A program made the translations under genes and the position numbers. Under the pieces are notes generated by a model. The model saw only the letters and a program-made list of their open reading frames with translations. It was not told the DNA's origin and did no database searches. Shown here one piece after another: positions 32,680 to 42,653 of a stretch of DNA of 64,000 bases. Positions within the stretch are counted from its first letter, which is position 1. Each line of letters begins with the position of its first letter. This DNA comes from Pedobacter yonginensis (GTDB taxonomy: Bacteria; Bacteroidota; Bacteroidia; Sphingobacteriales; Sphingobacteriaceae), in contig NZ_QGNZ01000002.1 of NCBI RefSeq assembly GCF_003173595.1, positions 868,001-932,000 on the forward strand. The letters run 5' to 3'.

Positions 32680-35517
32680 ATGCCTAAAGACACTTCCATC
32701 CAATCAGTATTAATTATCGGATCAGGCCCTATTATTATTGGCCAAGCCTGCGAATTTGATTATTCGGGTTCACAAGCTGCGTTATCCTTAAAAGAAGAAG
32801 GAATAACCGTATCCATTATCAACTCCAATCCGGCTACGATTATGACGGATAAGGTTATTGGCGATCACGTTTATCTCCGTCCGTTATCTGTTGATTCAAT
32901 AGAGGTTATTTTACAACAGCACATCGATTCTCCTGATTTGCCGAGAATAGATGCCGTTTTACCTACTATGGGTGGTCAAACTGCATTAAATCTTTGTAAA
33001 GAAGCCGAAGAACGTGGCGTTTGGGAAAAATACGGTGTAAAAGTAGTTGGGGTAGATGTTGCTGCAATTGAGAAAACTGAAAATCGCGAGGCTTTCCGTC
33101 AGTTGATGGTTGATATTGGTGTAGGCGTTGCCGAATCAAAAATTGCCAACTCTTTTTTAGAAGGCAAAGAAGCGGCACAAGAAATCGGTTATCCGTTGGT
33201 AATTCGCCCATCATATACTTTAGGAGGTTCTGGTGGTGGTTTTGTGCACAAAAAAGAAGAATTTGATGCAGCATTAAAACGCGGTTTAGAAGCCTCACCA
33301 ACACATGAAGTTTTGGTTGAAAAAGCGGTTCTAGGATGGAAAGAATATGAATTGGAGTTATTAAGAGATAGTAATGATAACGTAATCATTATCTGTTCGA
33401 TTGAAAACTTCGACCCAATGGGAATCCATACTGGAGATTCAATTACAGTTGCACCAGCTATGACCTTGTCTGATCGTTGTTATCAAGACATGCGTAACCA
33501 AGCCATAAAAATGATGCGCGCAATTGGTAATTTTGCAGGTGGATGTAACGTTCAATTTTCGGTAAATCCAGCAGATGATGAAATTATCGCCATCGAAATA
33601 AATCCTCGTGTTTCTCGCTCGTCGGCGCTCGCAAGTAAAGCAACAGGTTATCCAATCGCAAAAATTGCTGCAAAACTGGCCATTGGTTATAACTTAGATG
33701 AAATCGAAAATCAAATTACAAAAACAACTTCAGCTTATTTCGAGCCTACCTTGGATTATGTAATCGTAAAAATTCCGCGTTGGAACTTTGATAAATTTAA
33801 AGGTGCCAATAAAGAACTCGGATTACAAATGAAATCCGTTGGTGAAGTGATGGCTATTGGTCGTACTTTCATTGAAGCCTTGCAGAAAGCTTGTCAGAGT
33901 TTAGAAATCAACCGTGCAGGCCTTGGCGCAGATGGACGCCAAGTACGCAATATCGAAGAAATTATGGATGGTTTGGAGCACGCCTCCTGGAACCGTTTAT
34001 TCTTAATAAAAGATGCCATGACGATGGGTGTGCCCTTGGAATCGATCCGTAAGGTTACCAAAATCGATAAATGGTTCTTAAATCAAATCCAAGATCTTGT
34101 TCTTTTAGAAACAGAACTGAAAAGATATTCTTTAAATAATATCCCTCAAGATTTCTTTATGACGCTTAAGCAAAAAGGCTTCTCTGATATTCAGATTGCC
34201 TGGTTGCTTGGAAACGTTACGGAAGATGAAGTTTACGATCGCCGCAAAGCACTGGGTATAAACAGAGTGTATAAAATGGTGGATACTTGCGCTGCGGAAT
34301 TCCCAGCCAAAACACCATATTATTACTCCTCTTTTGATGAAGAAAATGAATCGGTTCCATCAGACAAGAAAAAAGTAATTGTTTTAGGTTCTGGCCCAAA
34401 CCGTATCGGACAGGGAATTGAATTTGATTACTCTTGTGTACATGGTTTACTTGCAGCGAAAGAATCTGGAATCGAAGCCATTATGATTAACTGTAACCCT
34501 GAAACGGTTTCTACCGATTTCAACATGGCTGATAAGTTATATTTTGAGCCAGTTTTCTGGGAACATGTTCGCGAGATCATCGAGCTTGAAAAACCGATGG
34601 GCGTAATCGTTCAGTTGGGTGGGCAAACAGCATTGAAAATGGCCGAGAAACTTAGCCAAAATGGAATCAAAATTATCGGAACTTCTTTCGAGAACATGGA
34701 CATTGCCGAAGATCGTGGGCGTTTCTCTGATTTATTGAAAGAATTAGATATTCCTTATCCTAAATATGGTGTTGCCGAGAATGCAGAAGAAGCCATTATT
34801 GTAGCCAATGAAGTTGGTTATCCAGTATTGGTTCGTCCGAGTTATGTATTGGGTGGACAAGGGATGAGCATTGTAATTAATGATGAAGACCTTGAGAAAG
34901 CCGTTGTTAAATTGTTAGGCGATTTGCCGGGTAACCGTGTATTAATCGATCACTTTTTAGATCGTGCGGAAGAAGCGGAGTCTGATTCAATTTCTGACGG
35001 CGATGATGTTCACATTATCGGTATGATGGAACACATCGAGCCTGCGGGAATTCACTCCGGAGATTCATTTGCAGTATTGCCAACGTTTAGCTTGCCAGAG
35101 TCGGTAACGAAATCAATGGAAGAATATTCGATTAAAATAGCAAAGGCTTTAAATGTAATTGGATTATTAAACATTCAATTCGCCATTAAGGATGAAAAGG
35201 TTTATGTAATCGAAGCAAACCCAAGAGCTTCTCGTACAGTTCCTTTCATTGCAAAAGCTTATGATGTTCCATACATTAACATCGCGGCTAAAATTATGCT
35301 TGGCGTAGCGAAATTAAAAGATTTCACCATCGAGCGTAAATTAAAAGGCTTTGCAATTAAAGAACCAGTTTTCTCTTATGAGAAATTCCCTGAAGTTGCG
35401 AAAGAATTGGGGCCCGAAATGAAATCTACAGGTGAGGCCATCCGTTTCATTAAAGATTTGGAAGACCCTTATTTCCGCAAGCTTTACAAAGATAAATCAA
35501 TGTATTTGAGTAAATAA
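32680..35517 (+). CDS. carB: Carbamoyl-phosphate synthase large subunit lacking the allosteric domain
   Basis: 945 residues, about 130 shorter than the E. coli enzyme. Both ATP-grasp halves are present: N-terminal IIGSGPIIIGQACEFDYSG and TLGGSGGGFV (carboxyphosphate site), then the second copy VLGSGPNRIGQGIEFDYSC and YVLGGQGMSIV (carbamoyl-phosphate site). The sequence stops right after GPEMKSTGE, where the MGS-like regulatory domain would begin. It makes carbamoyl phosphate for pyrimidines and arginine with the CarA glutaminase, which is not in this window. Feedback by UMP or ornithine through that domain cannot occur. Confidence 0.96.
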   Translation: MPKDTSIQSVLIIGSGPIIIGQACEFDYSGSQAALSLKEEGITVSIINSNPATIMTDKVIGDHVYLRPLSVDSIEVILQQHIDSPDLPRIDAVLPTMGGQTALNLCKEAEERGVWEKYGVKVVGVDVAAIEKTENREAFRQLMVDIGVGVAESKIANSFLEGKEAAQEIGYPLVIRPSYTLGGSGGGFVHKKEEFDAALKRGLEASPTHEVLVEKAVLGWKEYELELLRDSNDNVIIICSIENFDPMGIHTGDSITVAPAMTLSDRCYQDMRNQAIKMMRAIGNFAGGCNVQFSVNPADDEIIAIEINPRVSRSSALASKATGYPIAKIAAKLAIGYNLDEIENQITKTTSAYFEPTLDYVIVKIPRWNFDKFKGANKELGLQMKSVGEVMAIGRTFIEALQKACQSLEINRAGLGADGRQVRNIEEIMDGLEHASWNRLFLIKDAMTMGVPLESIRKVTKIDKWFLNQIQDLVLLETELKRYSLNNIPQDFFMTLKQKGFSDIQIAWLLGNVTEDEVYDRRKALGINRVYKMVDTCAAEFPAKTPYYYSSFDEENESVPSDKKKVIVLGSGPNRIGQGIEFDYSCVHGLLAAKESGIEAIMINCNPETVSTDFNMADKLYFEPVFWEHVREIIELEKPMGVIVQLGGQTALKMAEKLSQNGIKIIGTSFENMDIAEDRGRFSDLLKELDIPYPKYGVAENAEEAIIVANEVGYPVLVRPSYVLGGQGMSIVINDEDLEKAVVKLLGDLPGNRVLIDHFLDRAEEAESDSISDGDDVHIIGMMEHIEPAGIHSGDSFAVLPTFSLPESVTKSMEEYSIKIAKALNVIGLLNIQFAIKDEKVYVIEANPRASRTVPFIAKAYDVPYINIAAKIMLGVAKLKDFTIERKLKGFAIKEPVFSYEKFPEVAKELGPEMKSTGEAIRFIKDLEDPYFRKLYKDKSMYLSK

Positions 35518-35523
35518 AAGTAG

Positions 35524-35552
35524 AGGCCGATGTTCAACCATCGGCCTTTTTA
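35524..35552. terminator. Bidirectional terminator between carB and the S41 peptidase gene
   Basis: A 9-bp stem (AGGCCGATG with CATCGGCCT, 6-nt loop) is followed by five T on the plus strand. It lies between convergent genes. Confidence 0.8.
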
Positions 35553-35566
35553 CTTTTAGGCTTTTT

Positions 35567-37804
35567 CTACCACCCTTTGTTCAGAGTTTCAATGGCCTTT
35601 TCTAAAAGTTCATCTTTTCCGTTCTTAATTCCATCAATTGTTGGATAAACAATCTCATCAACCTTTACACCAACTCTTTGGGTTGGTTTCCCATCCGGAT
35701 AAAACACACCAATACCTGATATCATCGTTCTTAAACCGCCGGGCAAAACTATGGCAGATACGTTTCCATCCGCACCAGCAGTTGTGCTTCCGATTACTTT
35801 AACATTTGGTGAGCTTTGGAATGCCATTGTTGTATATTCTGCTTGGCTTTGGGAAGTTGAGTTAACGATAACAACCACTTTTCCGCTATAGTTATCCTTA
35901 GCCCGTTGGCCATTTGGTATTGTTTTTCCGAACTTAAATGAGCCAGGATATTGCGTACTACCAACAGTGAACTTTACAAAGGGTGTTGAATTGCTTTTTA
36001 TATAGTTTCCAAAAGTAAAAGGCATAAATTCTGAAGGATAACAACGCATATCAATGATAATCCCTTTTGTATTTTGGAATTGTTTCTTGATATCTGATAG
36101 CATGTCATTTTTATATTTACCTGGATACACATAACCAATATTTTCATTTATAAGTTTAAAAGATGGTGCCTTTTCAAAGTCTGGATATCTATAACCCTGA
36201 CTCAGTTTGCCCATCGGCAAATTGTAAGTAAATAGGTTTCCATCTCGGTTAACCTTAATCGCTAAACTTGTTTCATTACTTCTGAGTAAATAGTTTGTAG
36301 GTAAATCACGCAATTGAGTATCGTAATTTGACGCAGGTGTTATGAATAGATAATCTTTAATGAGGCTACTAACGTCTTTCCCTTGAATGGATAAAATGAT
36401 ATCCCCTACTTTCAATTTACGCTGAACATCCAATGTATCGGTATGTAGGGCTGTAATGACTAATTTATTTTCAATAAACTTTGCCTGTAGAGGCGCAGAA
36501 TATTTCCCTTTAAAATCATTTAAGGCTTTACTGCCGCTCCAAAGATTTGCATGAGTGTCGTTTACCATTGCAATTAACTTTAAAGTAGCCTTACCGTATT
36601 CCAATTCATTTTTTGCATTAACAAAATCTGGTATAAATTTTTGGAGAACACTATTCCAATCTTGGCCAATAACATTTTTATAAGGGAAATAGTAATTTAT
36701 GATGGCCCAATAACGGTAAAGCGATAATAAGCGATACCCAGCATCAGGATAGCTCATATTTATATAGGCTTTTTCATTTTTGAAAACCGGGTTGGAAACA
36801 CCGGGCGCCATTTCTATGTAGTAATTTTTATTCGTGTTTCGATTGTTCTTGATAAAGAGCAGCTTATCTACAAGCGGCTGTTGTAATATGGTTTTGTCCA
36901 ATAATACGCCATAATCAGGCTTTATTTCATACCGGTCATTCTCAATTGTTTCACAGGTTCTGCATGCACCCGGTTTTGGTAGTTTATCTAAAAATTTCTC
37001 CAGCGCGGTATTTAACTCGTTGTTATTTTGCGCTGCGATTACAGAAGGGAGCAGCCTAAATAGTTCTGCATCCCAATTGTAATCGCCATTTGCAATAGAA
37101 GGATGATGATATTTCAAAAAGGCCCAAAATTGGCCTGTTACTAATAAATTTTTAGTGAGCTGATCATTAAGTTTGATGGACTTTATATTCGAACCATTCG
37201 CGAATGCGGTATCTACATCTGCCTGTTTTAATGCTATCTTCTTTAATGGAGCCTGATTAATCGGTTTTCCATCCATGAAAAGTTGAAAATCATCAAACCA
37301 CGCTTTGCCATCACCAACGAGTAAGCCCCCTATGTGCACCACTTTAACTTCATCACTATTGTAATCTAATTTGATTACATACTGTTTCCAATCTGTATCG
37401 CCCTTAGCCCCTCTATTGTCCATATTATCGAAGGCGATGGATTTAAACTCAGAGTCATCAATCCTCATCCATAAACCCGCGTAGCCTGATGTAACTTTTT
37501 CAGTCTTGATGGAAGCCCTTAATTCGATATTTTTGCCTTCAAAAATTTGTGTGATTGGATAATCAATAACACCGAACTCAAACTCTGGCCCTTTTTTTTC
37601 TATTGAGAGGCTATACTTGCCTTCAACCCTTTGGCTGCTATCCACTAAAACAGAATATGCTTTTTTTTGTAGATCGTTGAAGGAGAAGAACCAATTTTTT
37701 GGTAATTGTTGATCATTAAGTTGCTCAGCACCGCCATTGATATTAAATTGGGCTTTGATTTGGAAAGAACTTAATAAGAGCGCAAATAGAATAAATTTTT
37801 TCAT
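35567..37804 (-). CDS. Secreted S41-family (tail-specific-type) peptidase
   Basis: About 745 residues from ATG 37804 (MKKFILFALLLSSFQIKAQ, a clear signal peptide); the longer frame to 37858 adds 18 residues ahead of it. A beta-sandwich N-terminal domain (~20-200) carries IKTEKVTSGYAGLWMRIDD, followed by a helical part, a PDZ-like segment (LKVGDIILSIQGKDV) and the S41 core with VVVIVNSTSQSQAEYTTMA (the nucleophilic Ser is probably in SQSQAE) and STTAGADGN. Acts in the periplasm or outside on unknown proteins. Confidence 0.88.
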   Translation of the reverse strand: MKKFILFALLLSSFQIKAQFNINGGAEQLNDQQLPKNWFFSFNDLQKKAYSVLVDSSQRVEGKYSLSIEKKGPEFEFGVIDYPITQIFEGKNIELRASIKTEKVTSGYAGLWMRIDDSEFKSIAFDNMDNRGAKGDTDWKQYVIKLDYNSDEVKVVHIGGLLVGDGKAWFDDFQLFMDGKPINQAPLKKIALKQADVDTAFANGSNIKSIKLNDQLTKNLLVTGQFWAFLKYHHPSIANGDYNWDAELFRLLPSVIAAQNNNELNTALEKFLDKLPKPGACRTCETIENDRYEIKPDYGVLLDKTILQQPLVDKLLFIKNNRNTNKNYYIEMAPGVSNPVFKNEKAYINMSYPDAGYRLLSLYRYWAIINYYFPYKNVIGQDWNSVLQKFIPDFVNAKNELEYGKATLKLIAMVNDTHANLWSGSKALNDFKGKYSAPLQAKFIENKLVITALHTDTLDVQRKLKVGDIILSIQGKDVSSLIKDYLFITPASNYDTQLRDLPTNYLLRSNETSLAIKVNRDGNLFTYNLPMGKLSQGYRYPDFEKAPSFKLINENIGYVYPGKYKNDMLSDIKKQFQNTKGIIIDMRCYPSEFMPFTFGNYIKSNSTPFVKFTVGSTQYPGSFKFGKTIPNGQRAKDNYSGKVVVIVNSTSQSQAEYTTMAFQSSPNVKVIGSTTAGADGNVSAIVLPGGLRTMISGIGVFYPDGKPTQRVGVKVDEIVYPTIDGIKNGKDELLEKAIETLNKGW

Positions 37805-38015
37805 AGGATAATTATTTAGAACTAAAGTAATGATTAATGTGCCCATCTTAAAACCCAAGTGCTCCTATTTTCAGTCATTTTAAACGGTCACGGTTTTAGA
37901 TAGCCAACCTTATTCTATTCTGTCTTGTGTGCGCTAATCCCTGTGTTTGTACTTATTGGTAAGATCATTGATTTTTGAAAAGGTAACCGGAAATTCAAAA
38001 TAGGAAAAAATGCTC

Positions 38016-38046
38016 AAAAAAAAGCCGCAGATAAATTCTGCGGCTT
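38016..38046 (-). terminator. Terminator for the M49-like lipoprotein gene
   Basis: A 9-bp perfect stem (AAGCCGCAG with CTGCGGCTT, 7-nt loop) is followed on the minus strand by eight T. Confidence 0.8.
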
Positions 38047-38074
38047 AAGCTTTTAAATAGAAAAAGAATTATTT

Positions 38075-39754
38075 TTATTTCATTCCAAGTACATCAACCC
38101 CTTGTTCAAAAACGAGGTCAACTGGAATGTTTTTCTTTGTTAATCTTTCCAAATCGCTTTTTAACTCAGCTGGGATTACAGCCATGGCTTTTTGGGTTTT
38201 TTCTACAGCGATTTTATCACCGTTACCTTGCAGCGTAATAATAAACGAGCTCAAATCGTTCATGGCCGTTGCAAATTTATCAAAGTTTACGCGGTAAGTT
38301 CCTTGAGCAGTACGCTCAAAAGCACCTTTTTCTTTAAAATAATTGAAGCATTGCATGTTGGCTTTTCCATGTGCTTCAGAAACTCCAAATCGAACAGAAC
38401 GTAAAATACCAGCCATAAAAGTGGTGTAGTAGTCTTTAATGTCTCCTTGTAGTTCTCCTTTTTTGAGTAAGCCAGTTACCATGTATAGGCCCAAAATATC
38501 AGCCTTACCTTCTTCTAACCAACTATATTGCTCTTTTAATGCTTCACGAACAAAACCCTTTCCTGTGATTGTTTTTTTAATTCCTAGGCCATGTGCCACT
38601 TCATGAAACATCACGTTCGCAAAAAAAGCATCAAACTTGATGTATTGTTGTTGTTCAGCAGAAATAAGTTCTTTGGAAATCGGAATTAAAATTTTATCAA
38701 ACTTCGCCTTCATTGCATTTTTTAGCTGAGAACGACGAGTGCCTTTTTCCTGTTGAATTTTTTCGTCGTTTGGTAAATTTACTGCAATGGTTTTAGATCC
38801 CGCATTGCAATCGCCAGCATAATACACAACATCATAAGCATTTAATTCAGAATCCGTTCCAGGGGTTTCGGTTTTGTATTTTGCCGCAACGGGCAAATTT
38901 TTCTGCAAGTCTGGAAGCATTTTTACATATTTCGCCAAGCGCTTGCTCCACTCTTTGTCTTTCACTAAAACATAAGCTTCATAGCTTGTTCGAGCATTAA
39001 AAAGTTTATCCTCGTAATTTTCTATCGGACCAATAATTAAATCCAAACCATTGGTTTTCATATCCAACCAGGCATAATCGGAAGCGGTGAAGTTATCGGT
39101 TACCAATGCATCGGCCCTTAAGTTTAAGTATTTCTTTAAACCAGCATCTTCGGTAATTAGTGCCGCCTGCTTTAGTAGCGAGGAGGCTCTTTGAAGTTCT
39201 GAAGCATATAAAATATGGTATGGAATGGTGGTCAGTTTCCCTGCGGTATCTTTGCGAACAACTGAGTAGGCGCCAAATTTATCTTTCAAATCAGATTTCT
39301 CAATTTCTTCTTTTGTTATTCCATAAGGATAAAAAGATGCGCCCTCTGGTTTATTTCCAACGCCTGCAACAAAGGGTTTTTCATTATTTAGCCTATCCCA
39401 AGGGCCATAATTTATGGCTAAGAAATCTCGGGTTTTTTCATCTTTAATTGTAGCCAATAAACTATCGCGTTGCGGATAGGTTTGCTTCCAGTATAACTCG
39501 TCCATGATTTCTGCAGCTTGTATAAGCAAGGGCAAAATTTTACGATCGTTTACGCTTAGTTGATTAATATTTGTTGAAAGCCTAACTCTTTCGTAAATGG
39601 GCAAACGCTGCGCAACGTAATCAATAAGGCTATCTTTTTGAATAATAACAGTTTGACTTCCAGTTGGTTTAGAACTGTTTGTGCAGCCAGTAATAAGGCT
39701 CGTTGAAAGTGCAATCGTTGATAAAAGTATGCTTGTTTTGTATATGTTATTCAT
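38075..39754 (-). CDS. Lipoprotein zinc hydrolase of the dipeptidyl-peptidase III-like type
   Basis: 559 residues. The signal ends in SLITGC (lipobox Cys near residue 24), so it is a membrane-anchored lipoprotein. The zinc site is VMFHEVAHGLGIK followed about 35 residues later by SWLEEGKADILG. This mirrors the M49 arrangement of a His-Glu helix and EExxAD, but with the plain HExxH spacing rather than the HExxGH of classic DPP III. It resembles the hydrolase half of plant NUDX3-like proteins from memory. It would cleave small peptides; substrate unproven. Confidence 0.7.
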   Translation of the reverse strand: MNNIYKTSILLSTIALSTSLITGCTNSSKPTGSQTVIIQKDSLIDYVAQRLPIYERVRLSTNINQLSVNDRKILPLLIQAAEIMDELYWKQTYPQRDSLLATIKDEKTRDFLAINYGPWDRLNNEKPFVAGVGNKPEGASFYPYGITKEEIEKSDLKDKFGAYSVVRKDTAGKLTTIPYHILYASELQRASSLLKQAALITEDAGLKKYLNLRADALVTDNFTASDYAWLDMKTNGLDLIIGPIENYEDKLFNARTSYEAYVLVKDKEWSKRLAKYVKMLPDLQKNLPVAAKYKTETPGTDSELNAYDVVYYAGDCNAGSKTIAVNLPNDEKIQQEKGTRRSQLKNAMKAKFDKILIPISKELISAEQQQYIKFDAFFANVMFHEVAHGLGIKKTITGKGFVREALKEQYSWLEEGKADILGLYMVTGLLKKGELQGDIKDYYTTFMAGILRSVRFGVSEAHGKANMQCFNYFKEKGAFERTAQGTYRVNFDKFATAMNDLSSFIITLQGNGDKIAVEKTQKAMAVIPAELKSDLERLTKKNIPVDLVFEQGVDVLGMK

Positions 39755-39868
39755 GCGGAAAGTATATTGGGTTCTAAATTAGTAAAATTTAAAAGCTTTG
39801 TATAAAGTTTGATGCAAAGGATTAACTTTACCATACTTTCGTACCTTCATTCTCTTAATAAAAATGTC

Positions 39869-40696
39869 ATGCTATCCGTAAAACATCCCTCAATTTTTTT
39901 AATTCTTGCCGCGTTCTTTTTATCTGCATGCAGTACAAATAAATATGCAGCAACCGAAAAAATTTATAAACAAAAAGCTAAGGATTTCTCTAAAGTTATT
40001 AGCAGCACCCCACCTCAAGGTCAGCTTTATGATTCTGTTGAAGCAACAAACCAAGCTTGGGTTGGTTCTGTAAATTTTGGGATACGAAAACCCAATTTTG
40101 TAGTTATTCACCATACTGCTCAAGATAGCTTAGCTCAAACCATAAAAACCTTTCACTCCACTAGGGCTGCAACCAGTGCACACTATGTAATTAGTCGCGA
40201 TGGTAAAGTGGTGCACATGGTGAACGATTATTTGAGGGCAAATCATGCTGGTGTAAGTAAATGGGGCAAGGACACAGACTTAAATTCCTCCTCAATCGGA
40301 ATTGAGCTGGATAATAACGGACTTACAGATTCATGGCCCGATGCTCAAATCAATAGTTTAATTAAGTTATTGGCAACGTTAAAGAAAACCTACGGAATTC
40401 CCACTGCAAACTTTATCGGCCATGCCGATATCGCACCTGGGCGTAAAAATGATCCGAAAAATTTTCCTTGGAAAAAATTGGCTGATAAGGGGTTTGGTTT
40501 TTGGTACGATGATATTTTGAAAAATCCGCCGACTGATTTTGATACCGAAAAAGCTTTAAAATATATTGGCTATAATACTGCGAACTTGCCAGCTGCTATT
40601 GAAGCCTTTAAAATCCATTTTATACAATCTGATATCAGCAAAACTTTAACACCGGTTGATATATTGGTTTTGTATAATGTTTACACCAAATATTAA
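39869..40696 (+). CDS. N-acetylmuramoyl-L-alanine amidase (PGRP/AmpD-type), lipoprotein
   Basis: About 275 residues from ATG 39869, giving a signal with lipobox AAFFLSAC; the upstream frame to 39809 starts with TTG and adds 20 residues. The Amidase_2 fold is clear: FVVIHHTAQDSLAQTIKTFH (first zinc His), TSAHYVISRDGKVV, NHAGVSKWG, SSIGIELDN, and FIGHADIAPGRKNDP (second His and the third ligand). It cuts the amide bond between MurNAc and the stem peptide in the periplasm, releasing material that the dipeptide epimerase at 23439 could help recycle. Confidence 0.92.
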   Translation: MLSVKHPSIFLILAAFFLSACSTNKYAATEKIYKQKAKDFSKVISSTPPQGQLYDSVEATNQAWVGSVNFGIRKPNFVVIHHTAQDSLAQTIKTFHSTRAATSAHYVISRDGKVVHMVNDYLRANHAGVSKWGKDTDLNSSSIGIELDNNGLTDSWPDAQINSLIKLLATLKKTYGIPTANFIGHADIAPGRKNDPKNFPWKKLADKGFGFWYDDILKNPPTDFDTEKALKYIGYNTANLPAAIEAFKIHFIQSDISKTLTPVDILVLYNVYTKY

Positions 40697-40771
40697 GAGG
40701 CTTTAGTATAAACTGTAACGCCAAAAACACGGAGTTAAGTCTTTTTAACCTGGAAATAGCTTTTCAGTGCG

Positions 40772-40804
40772 TCCGTGGCAATTACTTACATTTTTTGCCA
40801 CGGA
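40772..40804. repeat. Intergenic hairpin / dispersed-repeat-like element
   Basis: TCCGTGGCAA (40772-40781) pairs perfectly with TTGCCACGGA (40795-40804) around a 13-nt loop, within a GC-richer patch containing CACGGAAGCACGGATTTACA. The wording resembles dispersed intergenic repeats seen in other bacteria. It lies between the convergent amidase and glnS genes and might also act as a terminator. Confidence 0.45.
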
Positions 40805-40881
40805 AGCACGGATTTACATGGAATTGGGTCTTCTAACTCTGAATGAGCTTTCCTTGCCTTTAGTGCTTCCTTGGCAGTATA

Positions 40882-42537
40882 CTAGTTGGGTTTCTTAAAC
40901 GTGTCTTTCAGTGTTACCGTTCTATTGAAAACCAGTTTATCGTTTGTTGAATCTTTATCTAAACAGAAGTAGCCTTTGCGGATAAACTGATAACGACCTT
41001 CTAAATCGGCATGAGCTAAAGCGGGTTCGATATAGGCATTTGGTATAACCTTTAAGCTCTCAGGATTTAGATAATCCTTAAAATCACCTTCTTCAGCATC
41101 AGGAGTTTCAGAAGTAAATAAACGGTCGTATAAACGAATTTCTGCAGTTTTTGCATGCTGTGCACTCACCCAATGGATAGTGCCTTTAACATTGATGCCA
41201 CTGGTATCACTGCCACTTTTTGATTCCGGTATGTATGTACAATGAATTTCGGTTACGTTACCATTTTCATCTTTCACAAAATCTTCGCACTTAATAATAT
41301 ACGCAAACTTTAAGCGAACCATTGCACCTGGAGCCAAACGGAACCATTTCTTTGCAGGAACTTCCATGAAATCTTCACGCTCAATCCAAAGTTCGTTGCT
41401 GAAAGGAATTACCCGTGTTCCGCCCCCATCCTCAGCTTCTGGATTATTTTCGCCGATTAAATCTTCAGTACCTTTTTCGTAATTCGTGATGATTAACTTA
41501 ATTGGATCCAACACCGCCATTACCCGATTGGCTGATTTATTCAAGTCTTCTCGAATACAAAATTCTAACAAGCTTAACTCAATTAGATTTTCGCGTTTCG
41601 CAATACCAATACGTTCGCAAAACTCACGAACGCTTTTTGGTGTAAAACCTCGCCTGCGCAAACCAGAAATGGTAGGCATCCGCGGATCGTCCCAACCATT
41701 AACCAAATTCTCGTTAACCAACTGAAGTAGCTTACGCTTACTCATTACGGTAGAAGTAAGGTTTAAACGGGCAAATTCATATTGTTTAGAAGGAAAAATT
41801 TCAAGTTTTTCTATAAACCAATCGTATAGCTCGCGGTGTGAAACATACTCTAATGTGCAAATGGAATGTGTAATGTGCTCAATACTATCACTTTGCCCAT
41901 GCGCAAAATCGTACATTGGGTAAATACACCATTTATTTCCTGTGCGGTGATGCTCGGCATGTTTTATACGGTAAATAATAGGATCACGCATTAGCATATT
42001 CGTGCTCGCCATATCTATTTTAGCCCTCAAAATATAAACGCCATCAGCAAAATCACCATTTTTCATTCTGGTGAAAAGGTCCAAATTTTCCTCAATGCTG
42101 CGATTACGATAGGGACTATCCGTTCCAGGTTCTGTTGGCGTGCCTTTCAAAGTTGCAATTTCATCAGCAGAGCTTTCATCAACGTAAGCCAATCCTTTAT
42201 TAATCAGCTTTACGGCAAATGAATATAGTTTATCAAAATAATCAGATGCATATAACTCATTTTTCCAGTTAAAACCCAACCATTTAATATCTTCTTGCTG
42301 GCTGTTTACATACTCCGTTTTTTCTGTAACCGGATTGGTATCATCAAAACGCAAATTCGTATAGCCACCATATTTTTGTGTTAATCCGAAATTTAGGCAT
42401 ATTGCTTTGGCATGGCCAATGTGTAAGTAACCATTAGGTTCTGGCGGGAAACGCGTAACCAAAGTTTCATACTTGCCACTACTTAGGTCGTTCTCAACAA
42501 TTTCTTCAATAAAGTTCAATGACTTCTCTTCACTCAT
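40882..42537 (-). CDS. glnS: Glutaminyl-tRNA synthetase
   Basis: 551 residues, class I aaRS. PPEPNGYLHIGHAKAICLNF carries the HIGH motif, and VMSKRKL is the KMSKS equivalent. The GlnRS-type anticodon-binding barrels fill the C-terminal ~200 residues (VMAVLDPIKLIITNY, then YIPESKSGSDTSGINVKGTI). The R-F-D-D-T-N-P segment confirms the GlnRS/GluRS group, and the GHSIEHIT-like patch fits glutaminyl specificity. It charges tRNA-Gln directly, so the Gat amidotransferase route is not needed for glutamine. Confidence 0.97.
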   Translation of the reverse strand: MSEEKSLNFIEEIVENDLSSGKYETLVTRFPPEPNGYLHIGHAKAICLNFGLTQKYGGYTNLRFDDTNPVTEKTEYVNSQQEDIKWLGFNWKNELYASDYFDKLYSFAVKLINKGLAYVDESSADEIATLKGTPTEPGTDSPYRNRSIEENLDLFTRMKNGDFADGVYILRAKIDMASTNMLMRDPIIYRIKHAEHHRTGNKWCIYPMYDFAHGQSDSIEHITHSICTLEYVSHRELYDWFIEKLEIFPSKQYEFARLNLTSTVMSKRKLLQLVNENLVNGWDDPRMPTISGLRRRGFTPKSVREFCERIGIAKRENLIELSLLEFCIREDLNKSANRVMAVLDPIKLIITNYEKGTEDLIGENNPEAEDGGGTRVIPFSNELWIEREDFMEVPAKKWFRLAPGAMVRLKFAYIIKCEDFVKDENGNVTEIHCTYIPESKSGSDTSGINVKGTIHWVSAQHAKTAEIRLYDRLFTSETPDAEEGDFKDYLNPESLKVIPNAYIEPALAHADLEGRYQFIRKGYFCLDKDSTNDKLVFNRTVTLKDTFKKPN

Positions 42538-42653
42538 AAAAACCTGTAAATTAGGATTGCAAAGGTAAAAAGTTTAGCGTAATTCTACTTGTTTTAGTTA
42601 ATGATTAATTTGAGAAGCAAAATCAATACATTTACATCAACTTAATATTTATT

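Noticed and set aside
36000..37800. Possible CRISPR or tandem repeats in the peptidase region
   Set aside because: No regularly spaced direct repeats are visible here or elsewhere in the window.
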